Part shown: positions 32,173 to 41,259 of the stretch, piece by piece
How the letters are laid out: the number at the start of each line of letters is the position of its first letter
How positions within the stretch are numbered: position 1 is the first letter of the stretch
From: Chloroflexota bacterium
Lineage (GTDB): Bacteria > Chloroflexota > Anaerolineae > Aggregatilineales > Phototrophicaceae
DNA: 64,000 nt
Reading direction: 5' to 3'
Assembly (NCBI GenBank): GCA_013388745.1
Contig: JACAER010000010.1
Span: 52,064-116,063 of the forward strand
Program-made: the position numbers and the translations under genes
Notes under the pieces: generated by a model
The model's database searches: none
What the model was told of the DNA's origin: nothing
The model's input: only the letters and a program-made list of their open reading frames with translations

Positions 32173-34431
32173 CTATCGGATGTCGAGCGTCAGTTCATAA
32201 CCGCCGCTGCCGAAATCGGCGAACGAACGCGCGACAATCGTATACGTGCCGCTCTCCGGCAGCGTAAAGTCCTCAATGAGCGAGTTCAGGCCGCTGCCGC
32301 CGTCGTCATTGGAGGTCAGCAGGGTACCATCCGGGCCGTACAATTCCAGATAGGTGTCGAAGCCGTCGTTATCGGCGTCCATGCTGATGGTGACGGTCTC
32401 GCCGCGCCGTCCTTCGAACGTCCAGGCGTGGCGTTCGCCCGTGCTCAGCTCCGCGTTCACCGTCTGGCCAGATTCGATGCTGCCCTGCTCCACCGAACTC
32501 GGCGGGATAGGTGTGGGGAACGGCTCGAAGGTCGGCACTTCGGGCGTGACCAAGCCTTCGTCCAGCGTCAGTTCATAGTTTCCGCCGCGACTGCTGAAGC
32601 CGCGCGCGACAATTGTGTACACGCCGTCGGCGGGCAGCACCACGCCGGGAATCAACGAAATGCGCGTGCTGGTGTAGTCATCGTTGAAGCTCACCTGCGC
32701 GCCGTCCGGCCCGTAGAGTTCGAGGTAGGTGTCAAAGTCGCCCGTCATGGTGATGCTGATGGTCTCGCCGGCGCTGCCATCGAACGTCCACACGTCATAG
32801 CTGCCATCGGGGAACTGCCCGGAGACCGTTTCGCCGATGCTGATTGTCCCGGTCTGGTTGGGATTGTCATAGATGTCGAGTGTGTTGCCGTTGCCAAACG
32901 TGCCGCCGCCGCCAAAGCCGCCGAAAGGCTGTGGGCGCTGATCGCTCACTTCGACAGACGCCAGATCAATGCCCGTGGCGGGATCATAGTTGAACGTGAT
33001 GCTGCGCTCGCCGCCGATGCCCTGCTCGGTAAGCACCACTTCCCCGCCGACTAGAATCGTCAGTGTCCAGGCGGCGCTGCCGCCCGAACAGGTCGAAAAC
33101 TGGTTAACGCCGGCCACATACGTGCCTGCCGGGATGTCTGTGCCCTCCGGCCACGAAATATTTTCTACCGAAGGCAGATTGTTGGCGCAGGGAATCGCGT
33201 CTACATCCAGCGCGGCGCCCGAAGGCGAATTGCGATTAGCGTACCAGATCGTGTTGCCGTCCGGCTCGACAATCGACAAATCCATATCGGCGTCGTTGTC
33301 CCATGTCAGCGTCAGTTGCAGATCGCCGCTCAGAGTCACAATCTGAGACTCATCCAGCGGCGCAGCAATTTCGATCGCACGCGGCAGAACGTCTACCGGC
33401 AGCGCGCCCAGCGCATCCAGATCATAGGGTTCGGGTTCAGAAGGCGGCGAATCGACACGACCTTCGTCGTCCAGGTCAACCGTGACGCGCGTGCCCGCCG
33501 CCACAATCTGCGTCTCGCCCTGCGCCTGCACACTGGCCGAGCCTTCGATCGTGCTGAGGATCATCTCGTCGCCGGGATCGGCCTGGAAATAGGCAGTTGA
33601 ACCCAACTGCACATCCATCCCGTTGACACGCAGATTCACCTGCTCGATACCTTCGGGCGTCTGCACGAGAATGCCGCTGTCGGGCGCTTCGGCGCAGGGC
33701 GAATCGCCCACACCGCTGCGAAAGTAAAAAGCCTGCATCGGGCCGTAACCGCTGATGATCGTCGTATCGCTGGGGTCGAGCACCGGCAGGCTGTTGATGT
33801 CGCCCTCTAGCGAGACAAAGGGCGTGGAAACCCAGCCGACGCTGGCGATCAGATTGCCCTCGTTATCGACCGGATTTTGCACGCGCAGCCACGAATTATC
33901 GGCCAGGCGACCATCGGCATACAGCGTTTGTCCCCTCACCAGCGCGGCGATCTGGCGCGCTTCGGGTTCCGGGCGGCTGCGCACGTTGACATCGGCATCC
34001 AAACGCTGCACCGGCAGCAGGATCGCCTGTTCAGCCGTCGCGTTTTCTACCACGACATCGCCGAACAGCAAAAAGGTCACATTCTGGCCGGGCAGCGTGT
34101 CGGGGATATTGGCGCGCACACGCATCAGCGCTACGCCCCAGGTGCCCGCCGCTTCGTCCATGCCGCTCAGCACCAACGATTGCAGATCAACGAGATTCGC
34201 CAGATCGCCCGTGCGATCAAACGTGAATTCACTCACGCCGGGACGCGCGGTGGCTTCCAACTGGACGTTGCCATAGCATACCTGATTATTGCCCGTATCA
34301 GCGCAGCCGTCTTCGACAGCCGCCAACGCCTGTTCGACAATATCTGGACAGTCGTTCTGTGCCAATAACGGCGACAGACCGACTGCCAGCAGCATAAATA
34401 GGAAAATCGTCATTCGTGTGAAAGCGTTCAC
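32173..34431 (-). CDS. Secreted multidomain protein: SH3b, FecR-like, YfaP-like and two PPC domains
   Basis: This 752-residue protein has a signal peptide (MTIFLFMLLAVGLSPLLAQN). An SH3b-type domain follows (about 148-198, DADVNVRSRPEPEARQIAAL), then a FecR-like beta segment (about 265-325, LGSTAYFQADPGDEMILSTI), a YfaP/DUF2135-like domain (LTLTWDNDADMDLSIVEPDG) and two C-terminal pre-peptidase C-terminal (PPC) domains that repeat TYLELYGPDG and GVYTIVARGF. There is no protease or other catalytic domain. It is likely a wall- or ligand-binding exoprotein. The gene is monocistronic with respect to rplS, from which a repeat separates it. Confidence 0.85.
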   Translation of the reverse strand: MNAFTRMTIFLFMLLAVGLSPLLAQNDCPDIVEQALAAVEDGCADTGNNQVCYGNVQLEATARPGVSEFTFDRTGDLANLVDLQSLVLSGMDEAAGTWGVALMRVRANIPDTLPGQNVTFLLFGDVVVENATAEQAILLPVQRLDADVNVRSRPEPEARQIAALVRGQTLYADGRLADNSWLRVQNPVDNEGNLIASVGWVSTPFVSLEGDINSLPVLDPSDTTIISGYGPMQAFYFRSGVGDSPCAEAPDSGILVQTPEGIEQVNLRVNGMDVQLGSTAYFQADPGDEMILSTIEGSASVQAQGETQIVAAGTRVTVDLDDEGRVDSPPSEPEPYDLDALGALPVDVLPRAIEIAAPLDESQIVTLSGDLQLTLTWDNDADMDLSIVEPDGNTIWYANRNSPSGAALDVDAIPCANNLPSVENISWPEGTDIPAGTYVAGVNQFSTCSGGSAAWTLTILVGGEVVLTEQGIGGERSITFNYDPATGIDLASVEVSDQRPQPFGGFGGGGTFGNGNTLDIYDNPNQTGTISIGETVSGQFPDGSYDVWTFDGSAGETISITMTGDFDTYLELYGPDGAQVSFNDDYTSTRISLIPGVVLPADGVYTIVARGFSSRGGNYELTLDEGLVTPEVPTFEPFPTPIPPSSVEQGSIESGQTVNAELSTGERHAWTFEGRRGETVTISMDADNDGFDTYLELYGPDGTLLTSNDDGGSGLNSLIEDFTLPESGTYTIVARSFADFGSGGYELTLDIR

Positions 34432-34517
34432 AAGGCACCCCTTTGCTTTCTATGGCTATATCTTCATTACACGTCGAAAAGGTTTTCTCAGCAAGCAATC
34501 GCTGTCAGTCCACAGGG

Positions 34518-35048
34518 TCAGATACCCAGACGCCGCGCCACCCGCAGCAGCGCCACGTTGGATTTGGCGTCCACCAGCGCGCCGCTTTCGGCCAAGCGCA
34601 GCGCTTCGGCCAGCGGCACGAATTCGGCGTGCAGCGCCTCATCGGCGTCAGCGGCCAATTTAGAAGGAGAAAGCTCAGTCGCGAGGAAAAGATGAATGTA
34701 TTCGGTGGTGTACCCCGGCGCGACAAAAATACCGCCGAGCGCTTCGAGCTTGCCGGGTTTATAGCCCGTTTCTTCCTGCAATTCACGCGCGGCACATTCC
34801 AGCGGGTCTTCGCCTGCTTCCAGCGTACCCGCCGGGATTTCGCGCAGGGTCTTGCCCGCCGCCAGCCGGAACTGTGTCACCAGCAGCACTTCGCGGCGTT
34901 CGTTCAGCGCGACAATCGCCACCGCGCCGGGATGGCGCACGATCTCGCGGCGCGCCTGCACGCCATTTTCTAGCTCCACCTGATGCACGGCCAGACTGAT
35001 GACACGCCCCTGATAAATCTTTTCGGTGTGGAGGATGGTTTCGTTCAT
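34518..35048 (-). CDS. NUDIX hydrolase, ADP-ribose pyrophosphatase-like
   Basis: This 176-residue protein has the NUDIX box (G-x5-E-x7-R-E-x-x-E-E-x-G) in GTLEAGEDPLECAARELQEE followed by TGY. The surrounding IPAGTLE and IFVAPGYTTEYIHLFLA segments match the ADP-ribose pyrophosphatase subgroup. It would hydrolyse ADP-ribose to AMP and ribose-5-phosphate, cleaning up NAD turnover. The ATG at 35048 is preferred over one at 35090. It lies downstream of the LysM gene, from which a hairpin at 35063-35088 separates it. Confidence 0.9.
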   Translation of the reverse strand: MNETILHTEKIYQGRVISLAVHQVELENGVQARREIVRHPGAVAIVALNERREVLLVTQFRLAAGKTLREIPAGTLEAGEDPLECAARELQEETGYKPGKLEALGGIFVAPGYTTEYIHLFLATELSPSKLAADADEALHAEFVPLAEALRLAESGALVDAKSNVALLRVARRLGI

Positions 35049-35062
35049 GCGCTTGCATTTCA

Positions 35063-35088
35063 GGCGGGGGAAGCCGCAACCCCCCGCC
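35063..35088 (-). other. Hairpin GGCGGGGG/CCCCCGCC between LysM and NUDIX genes
   Basis: An 8-bp perfect stem with a 10-base loop lies between the LysM stop and the NUDIX start. No T-run follows on the minus strand, so it may be an mRNA processing or stability element rather than a terminator. Confidence 0.4.
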
Positions 35089-35100
35089 AAACGTTCTTTA

Positions 35101-35997
35101 TTAGGGGATGGCGAGCACCTGACCCATGTCGATCAGATCGGGATTCACGATACCGTTGGCCTGCGCGATAGCGGTAACAGTTACGCCGTAACGCTGCGCG
35201 ATCTCGAACAGCGTTTCGCCTTCCGCCACCGTATGATTGAAGCGCCCACCGCCCGCGACAGGGGTGATATTTGGATCGGGAGTCACGCCGCCGCCGGGCA
35301 CAATGGCGATTGTAGGGGTTGTTGTAGCGCGCGGAGTCGAGGTGGGCAGCGGGCGATAACCCGTCGTGCCGCAGCCGGGAATAGTCAGCCGTTGACCGAC
35401 AAAAATCACGTCGGCGTTGGCAATGTTGTTGTACACGGCGACATCCGTCACGCGCAGCCCATAACGGGTAGCGATACGATACAGGTTATCTCCGGCGCGC
35501 ACTTCGTCAACGCAGTCTGTGCCAGAAAGAATCGGCTGGGGCGTGCCGGCGGCAGTCGTCGCCGTCGGGCTGGCAAGCGGGACAAACAACGTGCCCATCG
35601 CCGCCGCGGTAGCCGTGTTAGCGGCGTCTACCGTCGCGGTCGCGTTCTGAATCACCTGTGTTGCCCGCATTTGATCGGGACTCAGCGCCTCTGGTTGCGT
35701 GGTTGCTTGGGGGACAACCGGCTGTTGTTCAGCGGCCAACTCGTCCGTCAGGGCCGCGTCCTCGCTGCCGCCGACAGGCGCTTCCTGTGGCACGAAAGGA
35801 TCGGGTGTATTGGTCACGATCACCACCTGCTCAATCAACTGTGGTGTCAACGTCGGCAGCGGCGTCCATGTTGGCTGCTGTTGGCCGAAAGGCGTCGGCT
35901 CCAACTCACTGCCCACCGGCTGCACACAGGCCGAAGCGCTGCTGAGAATGAACAGGCTAAGCAACAGCCCTTGAAAACGTGGGATAACCAGGCGCAT
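35101..35997 (-). CDS. LysM-domain lipoprotein
   Basis: This 298-residue protein begins with a lipoprotein-type signal peptide ending ILSSASAC (Cys22 region). A long Pro/Thr/Ala-rich stretch with periodic TPT-like segments follows, then two LysM domains: one at about 160-205 (VRAGDNLYRIATRYGLRVTD) and one at the C-terminus (VAEGETLFEIAQRYGVTVTA). LysM binds N-acetylglucosamine in peptidoglycan, so the protein probably tethers the outer face of the membrane to the wall. No catalytic domain is present. The ATG at 35997 has AGGAGAG upstream. Confidence 0.88.
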   Translation of the reverse strand: MRLVIPRFQGLLLSLFILSSASACVQPVGSELEPTPFGQQQPTWTPLPTLTPQLIEQVVIVTNTPDPFVPQEAPVGGSEDAALTDELAAEQQPVVPQATTQPEALSPDQMRATQVIQNATATVDAANTATAAAMGTLFVPLASPTATTAAGTPQPILSGTDCVDEVRAGDNLYRIATRYGLRVTDVAVYNNIANADVIFVGQRLTIPGCGTTGYRPLPTSTPRATTTPTIAIVPGGGVTPDPNITPVAGGGRFNHTVAEGETLFEIAQRYGVTVTAIAQANGIVNPDLIDMGQVLAIP

Positions 35998-36070
35998 GGG
36001 AACTCTCCTATGCTGGCTCAAACATGCGCCTATTATAGCGGTTTTTAACGCTGCCGCACAAACTGCGCGC

Positions 36071-37168
36071 TCAGGCCAAGGGCAGCAAAACGCTGACCGT
36101 CGTCCCCTGCTGCACAACGCTGTCAATCTTCAGCGTGCCCTGATACAAATCCGTTAGCCGCCGGGAAATCGTCAGCCCCAGCCCCATACCCTGCTGCTCA
36201 TATAACCAGCGTTCGAACTGCATATACGCGCCGATAGCCTGAATCTGTTCCGGCGTCATGCCGCGCCCCCGATCGCGCACAATCAGACTGAAACAGCCGC
36301 CGGTGACGCCGGTTTCGACTTCGACCGACGTTCCGGCTTCAGAGAACTTAAAAGCGTTGTCGATCACTTCTTCCGCGATTTTCTTCAGATCTTCTTCCGC
36401 GATACAGACAGGGGCGTTTTCGTCCAGGCGCATCACGATATCGTCTTCGCGACGGTGAAAATGCGCGCGCGCCATCATCTGGAATTCGATGATCGTGGCG
36501 GGGTTGCGTGTCCGCTTCTGCTGCAACTGCTGCTGGCCGGGCGTATCCGACCAGAGGGTTTCGATGCGCGCGTAAGTCAGATAATTTTCGATCAAGCGGT
36601 ACAGCCGCATCGCCGCGCCGTGTATCATGCCTGCCCACTCCTGAATCTGTTCCGGTTGCAGGCTGTGGGCGTCCTCGCGCATCATATCGGAAAAACCCAT
36701 AATCGTATTGAGCGGGGTGCGCAGTTCGTGCGGCAGTGATGTTGTGATGTTCTCGCGCAAGTGGTACAGTTTCTCTTCCGACGCCTCGACCAATTGCTGG
36801 CGCTTGCTCAGGCGTGTGCGGATCGTCGCCAGCAGTTCGGAGATTTTGAAAGGCTTGGTGACATAATCGTCCGCGCCCAATTCCATACCCAGGCGTTGAT
36901 CCATACGATCGGTGCGCGCGGTCAGGAAGATGAAGGGAATGAGTGCAGTGATTTTTTCGCCGCGCAGCGCTTCCAGCACATCGAAACCCTTGATGTCGCC
37001 AGGCATCATGATGTCACAGATGATCAGTTCTGGCAGAAACTTGCGCGCCGCCTCGATACCCTGCTGGCCGTCGGCAGCCCCCAGTACCTCGAAGCCTTCA
37101 TAGCCCAGCATTTCGAGGATGTCTTTACGCAGCGCGTCCTCATCCTCTATGATCAGGACTTTGACCAT
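36071..37168 (-). CDS. Receiver-histidine kinase hybrid (REC-HisKA-HATPase)
   Basis: This 365-residue protein starts with a receiver domain (D9, D52 in IICDIMMPG, Lys in YVTKPFK), followed directly by HisKA with H147 in SLPHELRTPLNT and HATPase_c with DRGRGMTPEQ and GMGLGLTISRR. There is no sensor domain, so its input arrives by phosphotransfer to the receiver, most likely from the PAS/GAF kinase encoded four bases upstream. GGAGG stands before the ATG. The pair forms a compact phosphorelay unit with no DNA-binding output in the window. Confidence 0.92.
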   Translation of the reverse strand: MVKVLIIEDEDALRKDILEMLGYEGFEVLGAADGQQGIEAARKFLPELIICDIMMPGDIKGFDVLEALRGEKITALIPFIFLTARTDRMDQRLGMELGADDYVTKPFKISELLATIRTRLSKRQQLVEASEEKLYHLRENITTSLPHELRTPLNTIMGFSDMMREDAHSLQPEQIQEWAGMIHGAAMRLYRLIENYLTYARIETLWSDTPGQQQLQQKRTRNPATIIEFQMMARAHFHRREDDIVMRLDENAPVCIAEEDLKKIAEEVIDNAFKFSEAGTSVEVETGVTGGCFSLIVRDRGRGMTPEQIQAIGAYMQFERWLYEQQGMGLGLTISRRLTDLYQGTLKIDSVVQQGTTVSVLLPLA

Positions 37169-37172
37169 GTTT

Positions 37173-39599
37173 CTATCCTCCGGTGATAACCATTTGTGAC
37201 TGTGGCAGTTCGATGGTAAAGGTTGTGCCGGCCCCTTCGCGACTCTCGACATGAATGCTGCCGTGATGCAGTTCCACCACCTTTTGCACCACCGCCAGCC
37301 CCAACCCTGTGCCAGAGGCCATGCCGACATTGCTTGCGCGATGGAACGGCTCGAAAATGCGCTCTCTATCCTCCGCCGGAATGCCGATTCCCGCATCGCG
37401 CACGTACAAGGTCACGTTCTCCGGTTCACACCAGATTTCCAATTCAATGCGGCTGCCCGGCGGCGAATACTTGATCGCGTTAATGACCAGTTCCTCGACC
37501 ATCTGCTCCAGCAGCTTTTCATCGGCTTGCACCTGGCTGCACGTGCCGAATGTGTTCAGCAGCAGTTCATGCTGCGCGCCAATCACATGCCGCTGCGCCT
37601 CCACAACTTTTTGGCACAATGCCGGCAGATCAACGAAGGATGGCTTCAGTTCCAGGCGTCCCTCCGTCGCGCGGCTGACGGTAAGCGTGTCGGAAAGCAG
37701 GCGCGTCATGTTGCGCACTGCCACCTCGATACCTTCCAGGCGCTGGCGCTGCTGTTCCGGCGTCATACGGTTATTGTACTTCTTCAGCATTTCACTGGCG
37801 ATCGAAATCACCGCCAGCGGGGTGCGGAATTCATGATTCACCGTTGTCACGAAGCGCGATTTCAGCTCGCTGAGTTCTTTTTCGCGCTGGAGCGCTTGCA
37901 GCAGGCTGATCTCCATCTGCTTGCGCTGGCGAATATCACGCAGACTGCACACCACATGCACCGTCATCAGCGCGTCTTGCTCGACAATCGGATACAACGC
38001 GGCATCAGCCTCGAAAATACTGCCATCCAGACAGCGCAAGCTGATTTCGGCACGGCGCGGCTGGTTGTCGACGGCGATAGCCTGCATCATTTGCGTCAAA
38101 ATAAAGGTGTGAATCGAATCGACCAAATTCTGCAAGACCACGCCCGGCTGTGGCGCGCCAAACAATTCATCAAAAGCGCGGTTGGTCTGCACGATGTGGC
38201 CGTCGGTCTGCACAACCAGCACAGCGTCGCTGCTGTTCTGCAAAATCGCTTCCAGCCGGTCGCGCGTGCGGTAATATTGCACAGTGCGCTCATCCACCTT
38301 CTCTTGCAGCATTTCGACATAGCGGTTTACCGCGTCGTACATGCGCGCATTGCGGATAGCAATAGCGGCTTGGTCGGCAAAGGCCGACAAACGCTGCGCA
38401 TCGCGCTGCGTAAACTGGCCGGGCTGCGCGCTGTCGAGGTTGATAAAACCAATCACCTGATCCTGGATCGACACCGGCGCGCCCAGATAACCGTGCATGA
38501 GGGCCCCCACAGCGGGCACCGGCAGCCACTCAGTGTCATACTGTGTATCCACCACACTATGCGGCTGGCGCGAAGCAATCATGCGCTGCATGATAGGCGA
38601 ACGGCTGACAGGAATACGCACGGCCAGCACTTCTGATTCCAGGCCGCGCTCAGCAAAACCGCGATGCCGTGCCACACGCGCAACCCCGCTTTCGATCAAC
38701 ATAATGCTGGCGCAGTCAAACGGCACGACGCGCGCCACTTGCTCCAGCAGCTTGTCCAGTACCACATCCATTTCCAGCGTGCTGTTCAAGGCCGCCGCAA
38801 TATCGCGCAGCGCTTCGGCCAGCAAGCGCTGTTCGTGCTCGGCGGTTTCGATCTGGCGGCGCAGCGTCACATCCTGCGCAACCGTCAGCATGGCTGTCGG
38901 CACGCCGTCGCTGTAGAGCGCGGTAAAGTTCGCGTCACAGAAAATCGTGTGACCGTCACGCCCGATCAGCTTGAGGTCGCCCGCCAGGCGGTAAAAGCCG
39001 TCGCGCCGCACGATGTCGTGCGTCGTCTCGTAATGCGCGTGATGGCTGCTGTCCAGCACTTGATACACCGAAAGCGCCAACAGTTCCTCGTGGCTGTAGC
39101 CCAACATCGCTAAAGCTGTATCGTTGGCATCAATAAAACGGCCTGCAAAGTCGTTGATAAAAACCGCATCCAGCGCGCGGTTGAACAAAGCGCGATAACG
39201 CTCGGCGTCAATCCGCTGTGTATCAGAATCTGTCAGCAGGCGGCGCAAACGCCGGCGCAAGAGCAGGCGCGGCCAGGGCACAGGCAGCACTTCATCCACA
39301 TCTGCCGCGCTGAAACTGCGTTCAATTGCATCGAACGCCATGATTTCCACCAGGGCGACCAGCACGACGCGCTGACTGTACTGCTGCCGCAGCGCTGTGC
39401 AGGTCGCTACGTAATCCGCATCGCGGCTGTCCAACAGAATAATCTGCGGGTTGGTTTGCTGACAAAGGGGTAAAACCGACGCCAATTCTTCGGCCAGCAG
39501 CACTTGCCAGCGATCCTCTTGCAGTTCCTGGCACAATTTAGCGCGCAGCAGGGTGTCTTTTGTCGCCAGCAAAATAGTTGAAGAATTCACAACAGCCAT
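37173..39599 (-). CDS. PAS/GAF sensor histidine kinase with degenerate N-terminal receiver
   Basis: This 808-residue cytoplasmic kinase has a pseudo-receiver at the N-terminus (ILLATKDTLLRAKL, ILLDSRDADY), lacking the paired acidic residues that bind magnesium. A PAS domain follows (about 130-250), then GAF (about 265-420), a coiled coil, a second PAS (about 445-560), HisKA with H589 in VNHEFRTPLAVIS, and HATPase_c (ELVINAIKYSPPG, DAGIGIPAEDRERIF, GTGLGLAVVQ). It has no membrane helix, so the signal is probably intracellular, for example redox, light or a small molecule. It is followed by the receiver-kinase gene. Confidence 0.93.
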   Translation of the reverse strand: MAVVNSSTILLATKDTLLRAKLCQELQEDRWQVLLAEELASVLPLCQQTNPQIILLDSRDADYVATCTALRQQYSQRVVLVALVEIMAFDAIERSFSAADVDEVLPVPWPRLLLRRRLRRLLTDSDTQRIDAERYRALFNRALDAVFINDFAGRFIDANDTALAMLGYSHEELLALSVYQVLDSSHHAHYETTHDIVRRDGFYRLAGDLKLIGRDGHTIFCDANFTALYSDGVPTAMLTVAQDVTLRRQIETAEHEQRLLAEALRDIAAALNSTLEMDVVLDKLLEQVARVVPFDCASIMLIESGVARVARHRGFAERGLESEVLAVRIPVSRSPIMQRMIASRQPHSVVDTQYDTEWLPVPAVGALMHGYLGAPVSIQDQVIGFINLDSAQPGQFTQRDAQRLSAFADQAAIAIRNARMYDAVNRYVEMLQEKVDERTVQYYRTRDRLEAILQNSSDAVLVVQTDGHIVQTNRAFDELFGAPQPGVVLQNLVDSIHTFILTQMMQAIAVDNQPRRAEISLRCLDGSIFEADAALYPIVEQDALMTVHVVCSLRDIRQRKQMEISLLQALQREKELSELKSRFVTTVNHEFRTPLAVISIASEMLKKYNNRMTPEQQRQRLEGIEVAVRNMTRLLSDTLTVSRATEGRLELKPSFVDLPALCQKVVEAQRHVIGAQHELLLNTFGTCSQVQADEKLLEQMVEELVINAIKYSPPGSRIELEIWCEPENVTLYVRDAGIGIPAEDRERIFEPFHRASNVGMASGTGLGLAVVQKVVELHHGSIHVESREGAGTTFTIELPQSQMVITGG

Positions 39600-39713
39600 G
39601 CCGCCGTCCTGACCAATACTAGACTTATCATAGAACTAAATAGAGCATGAAACCCATAAGGTTTTACCGTCCAAGCGTCTGCCAGCAGGCACAGCTTTTT
39701 TGCTCACGAGCCT

Positions 39714-40529
39714 TTATGAGGCTTGCAGAATGCCCGCCGCCAACAGCAGCAAGATGCTCGCCCCCGCGACCAGCCGATAGTAACCGAACGACACAAAATT
39801 GCGGCGCGCGACAAATGTCAGCAGCCAGCGAATCGCCAGCCACGACACCACCGCCGAAACAACCGTGCCTACTAACAGCAGCAAGACATTTTCAGCGTTG
39901 AGCGCATCCAACCGGCGCACTAGTGAAAAGACCGTCGCGATTCCCAGCGTAGGAATCGCCAGATAGAACGAAAACTGCGTCGCCACCTGCCGGTTGAGCC
40001 CCGCCAGCATCCCGCCGACAATCGACGCCCCGGAACGCGACACGCCCGGTATCAGCGCCATCGTCTGGGCAAAACCGATCAACAGCGCCTGTCGCGGCGT
40101 CACCGCCAGCAGCTCACTGATCTGTGCCTGCGCGGGCGGCTGCCGCCGTTCGACCACCAGAAACACGCCCCCGCCGACGATCAGCGACAGCGCCACCACC
40201 AGCGGACTGAACAGCACGGCGTCGATCCAATCGCGCAGCAAAAAGCCGATCATGCCCGCCGGGATAAAGGCCAGAATCAGGTTCAGCCACAAGCGCTGCA
40301 CCCGACGATCGCCGGGAGTCTGGCGCACCTGCTGCCACAGCTCGCGGCTGTAATACACCAGCACGGCCAGCACCGACCCCAACTGAATAAATATCTCAAA
40401 GGTGTTATCCAGCGCCTGGAATTGCAGCAGCGCCGAAAAAACGATCAAATGGCCGGTGGAAGAGATCGGCAAAAATTCGGTGATGCCCTGCACCACCCCC
40501 AGCACAACAGCCTTCCACAGTTCGTCCAC
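39714..40529 (-). CDS. uppP: Undecaprenyl-diphosphatase (UppP/BacA)
   Basis: This 271-residue membrane protein has the two BacA signatures: VQGITEFLPISSTGHL near the N-terminus with the catalytic Glu, and IPGVSRSGASI with the catalytic Ser and Arg. It recycles undecaprenyl diphosphate to the monophosphate carrier for peptidoglycan and other glycans and confers bacitracin tolerance. A GTG at 40529 behind AGGAGAAGG gives the family's normal length. The open frame reaches further upstream but without homology. Confidence 0.95.
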   Translation of the reverse strand: MDELWKAVVLGVVQGITEFLPISSTGHLIVFSALLQFQALDNTFEIFIQLGSVLAVLVYYSRELWQQVRQTPGDRRVQRLWLNLILAFIPAGMIGFLLRDWIDAVLFSPLVVALSLIVGGGVFLVVERRQPPAQAQISELLAVTPRQALLIGFAQTMALIPGVSRSGASIVGGMLAGLNRQVATQFSFYLAIPTLGIATVFSLVRRLDALNAENVLLLLVGTVVSAVVSWLAIRWLLTFVARRNFVSFGYYRLVAGASILLLLAAGILQAS

Positions 40530-40633
40530 AACCTTCTCCTGAATCGTCCGCGCAAAAATAAAACGCCGTATCCCGGAGCAAGCGCAGGCCCGTCGCCGCG
40601 CATGTAGGGTCGCCATTTTTGGCGTCCGCCTGA

Positions 40634-41008
40634 CTAGAAACGGCTGCCAACCGCTAAACCCAAGAGCACCGCCAGCAAACACAGCGCATTAGTGGCCAGG
40701 ATATTGCCCACGCCCGCTAACACTTGCCCCGTCTGAATCAGGGCGACGCTCTCGTTGGCAAATGCCGAAGAGATGGTATACGCGCCGCAAAAGCCCGTCG
40801 CCAACAGCAGCCGTAGTTCTGGCACCAGCACCGCGCGGCTGCTCGCCCAACTGATGAAACCCGCCAACAAAAAAAGAGCCGCTGATGTTAATCAGCAGTG
40901 TCCACCAGCGAAACGCGCTGCCCACCGCATTCACGACCCATAAGTCGAACAGATAGCGGACATTTGCGTCGACAAAGCCCCTAACCCGACGATCAACATT
41001 GCTTGCAT
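40634..41008 (-). pseudogene. crcB: Fluoride channel CrcB/FluC, two compensating frameshifts
   Basis: Read in three pieces the protein is a full-length CrcB: MLIVGLG, then a segment with NVRYLFDLW and WWTLLINISGSFF, then AGFISWASSRAVLVPELRLL and LLATGFCGAYTISSAFANES. The frame shifts at a G-run at 40978-40981 (one base short) and again at a run of seven T (minus strand) at 40869-40875 (one base extra), so the end returns to the original frame. CrcB exports fluoride as a dimer with an NxxSGSF-type pore motif, present here. Either the gene is dead, or both errors are sequencing artefacts in homopolymers. The total span fits the family (about 125 codons). Confidence 0.8.
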
Positions 41009-41259
41009 CTGTAGTCGCTTATCCCCCTCACTACGATTTATAGTCGCAGTGCCGCTGCTTGTCAAATAGACTGTTTCCTGCTTTATTACGAGTGCCGCGC
41101 GAATCGCTTTTGCAGCCTGTGTCGAGAAAGACGCTGTTGACAGGCGGCGAATGTTGTATACTTGACAGCGCGGAATTGGCACGCAGCCCAACATCATACC
41201 ACACCAACTGAATAATGCTTTCGGCGCGTACAGCGCGTTCTTCGGGAGTAATAATAATT

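Noticed and set aside
41137..41167. Two TTGACA boxes as a promoter of the E2 gene
   Set aside because: The only matching -10 (TATACT at 41157) is 14 bases from the first box and upstream of the second; spacing is unsuitable.
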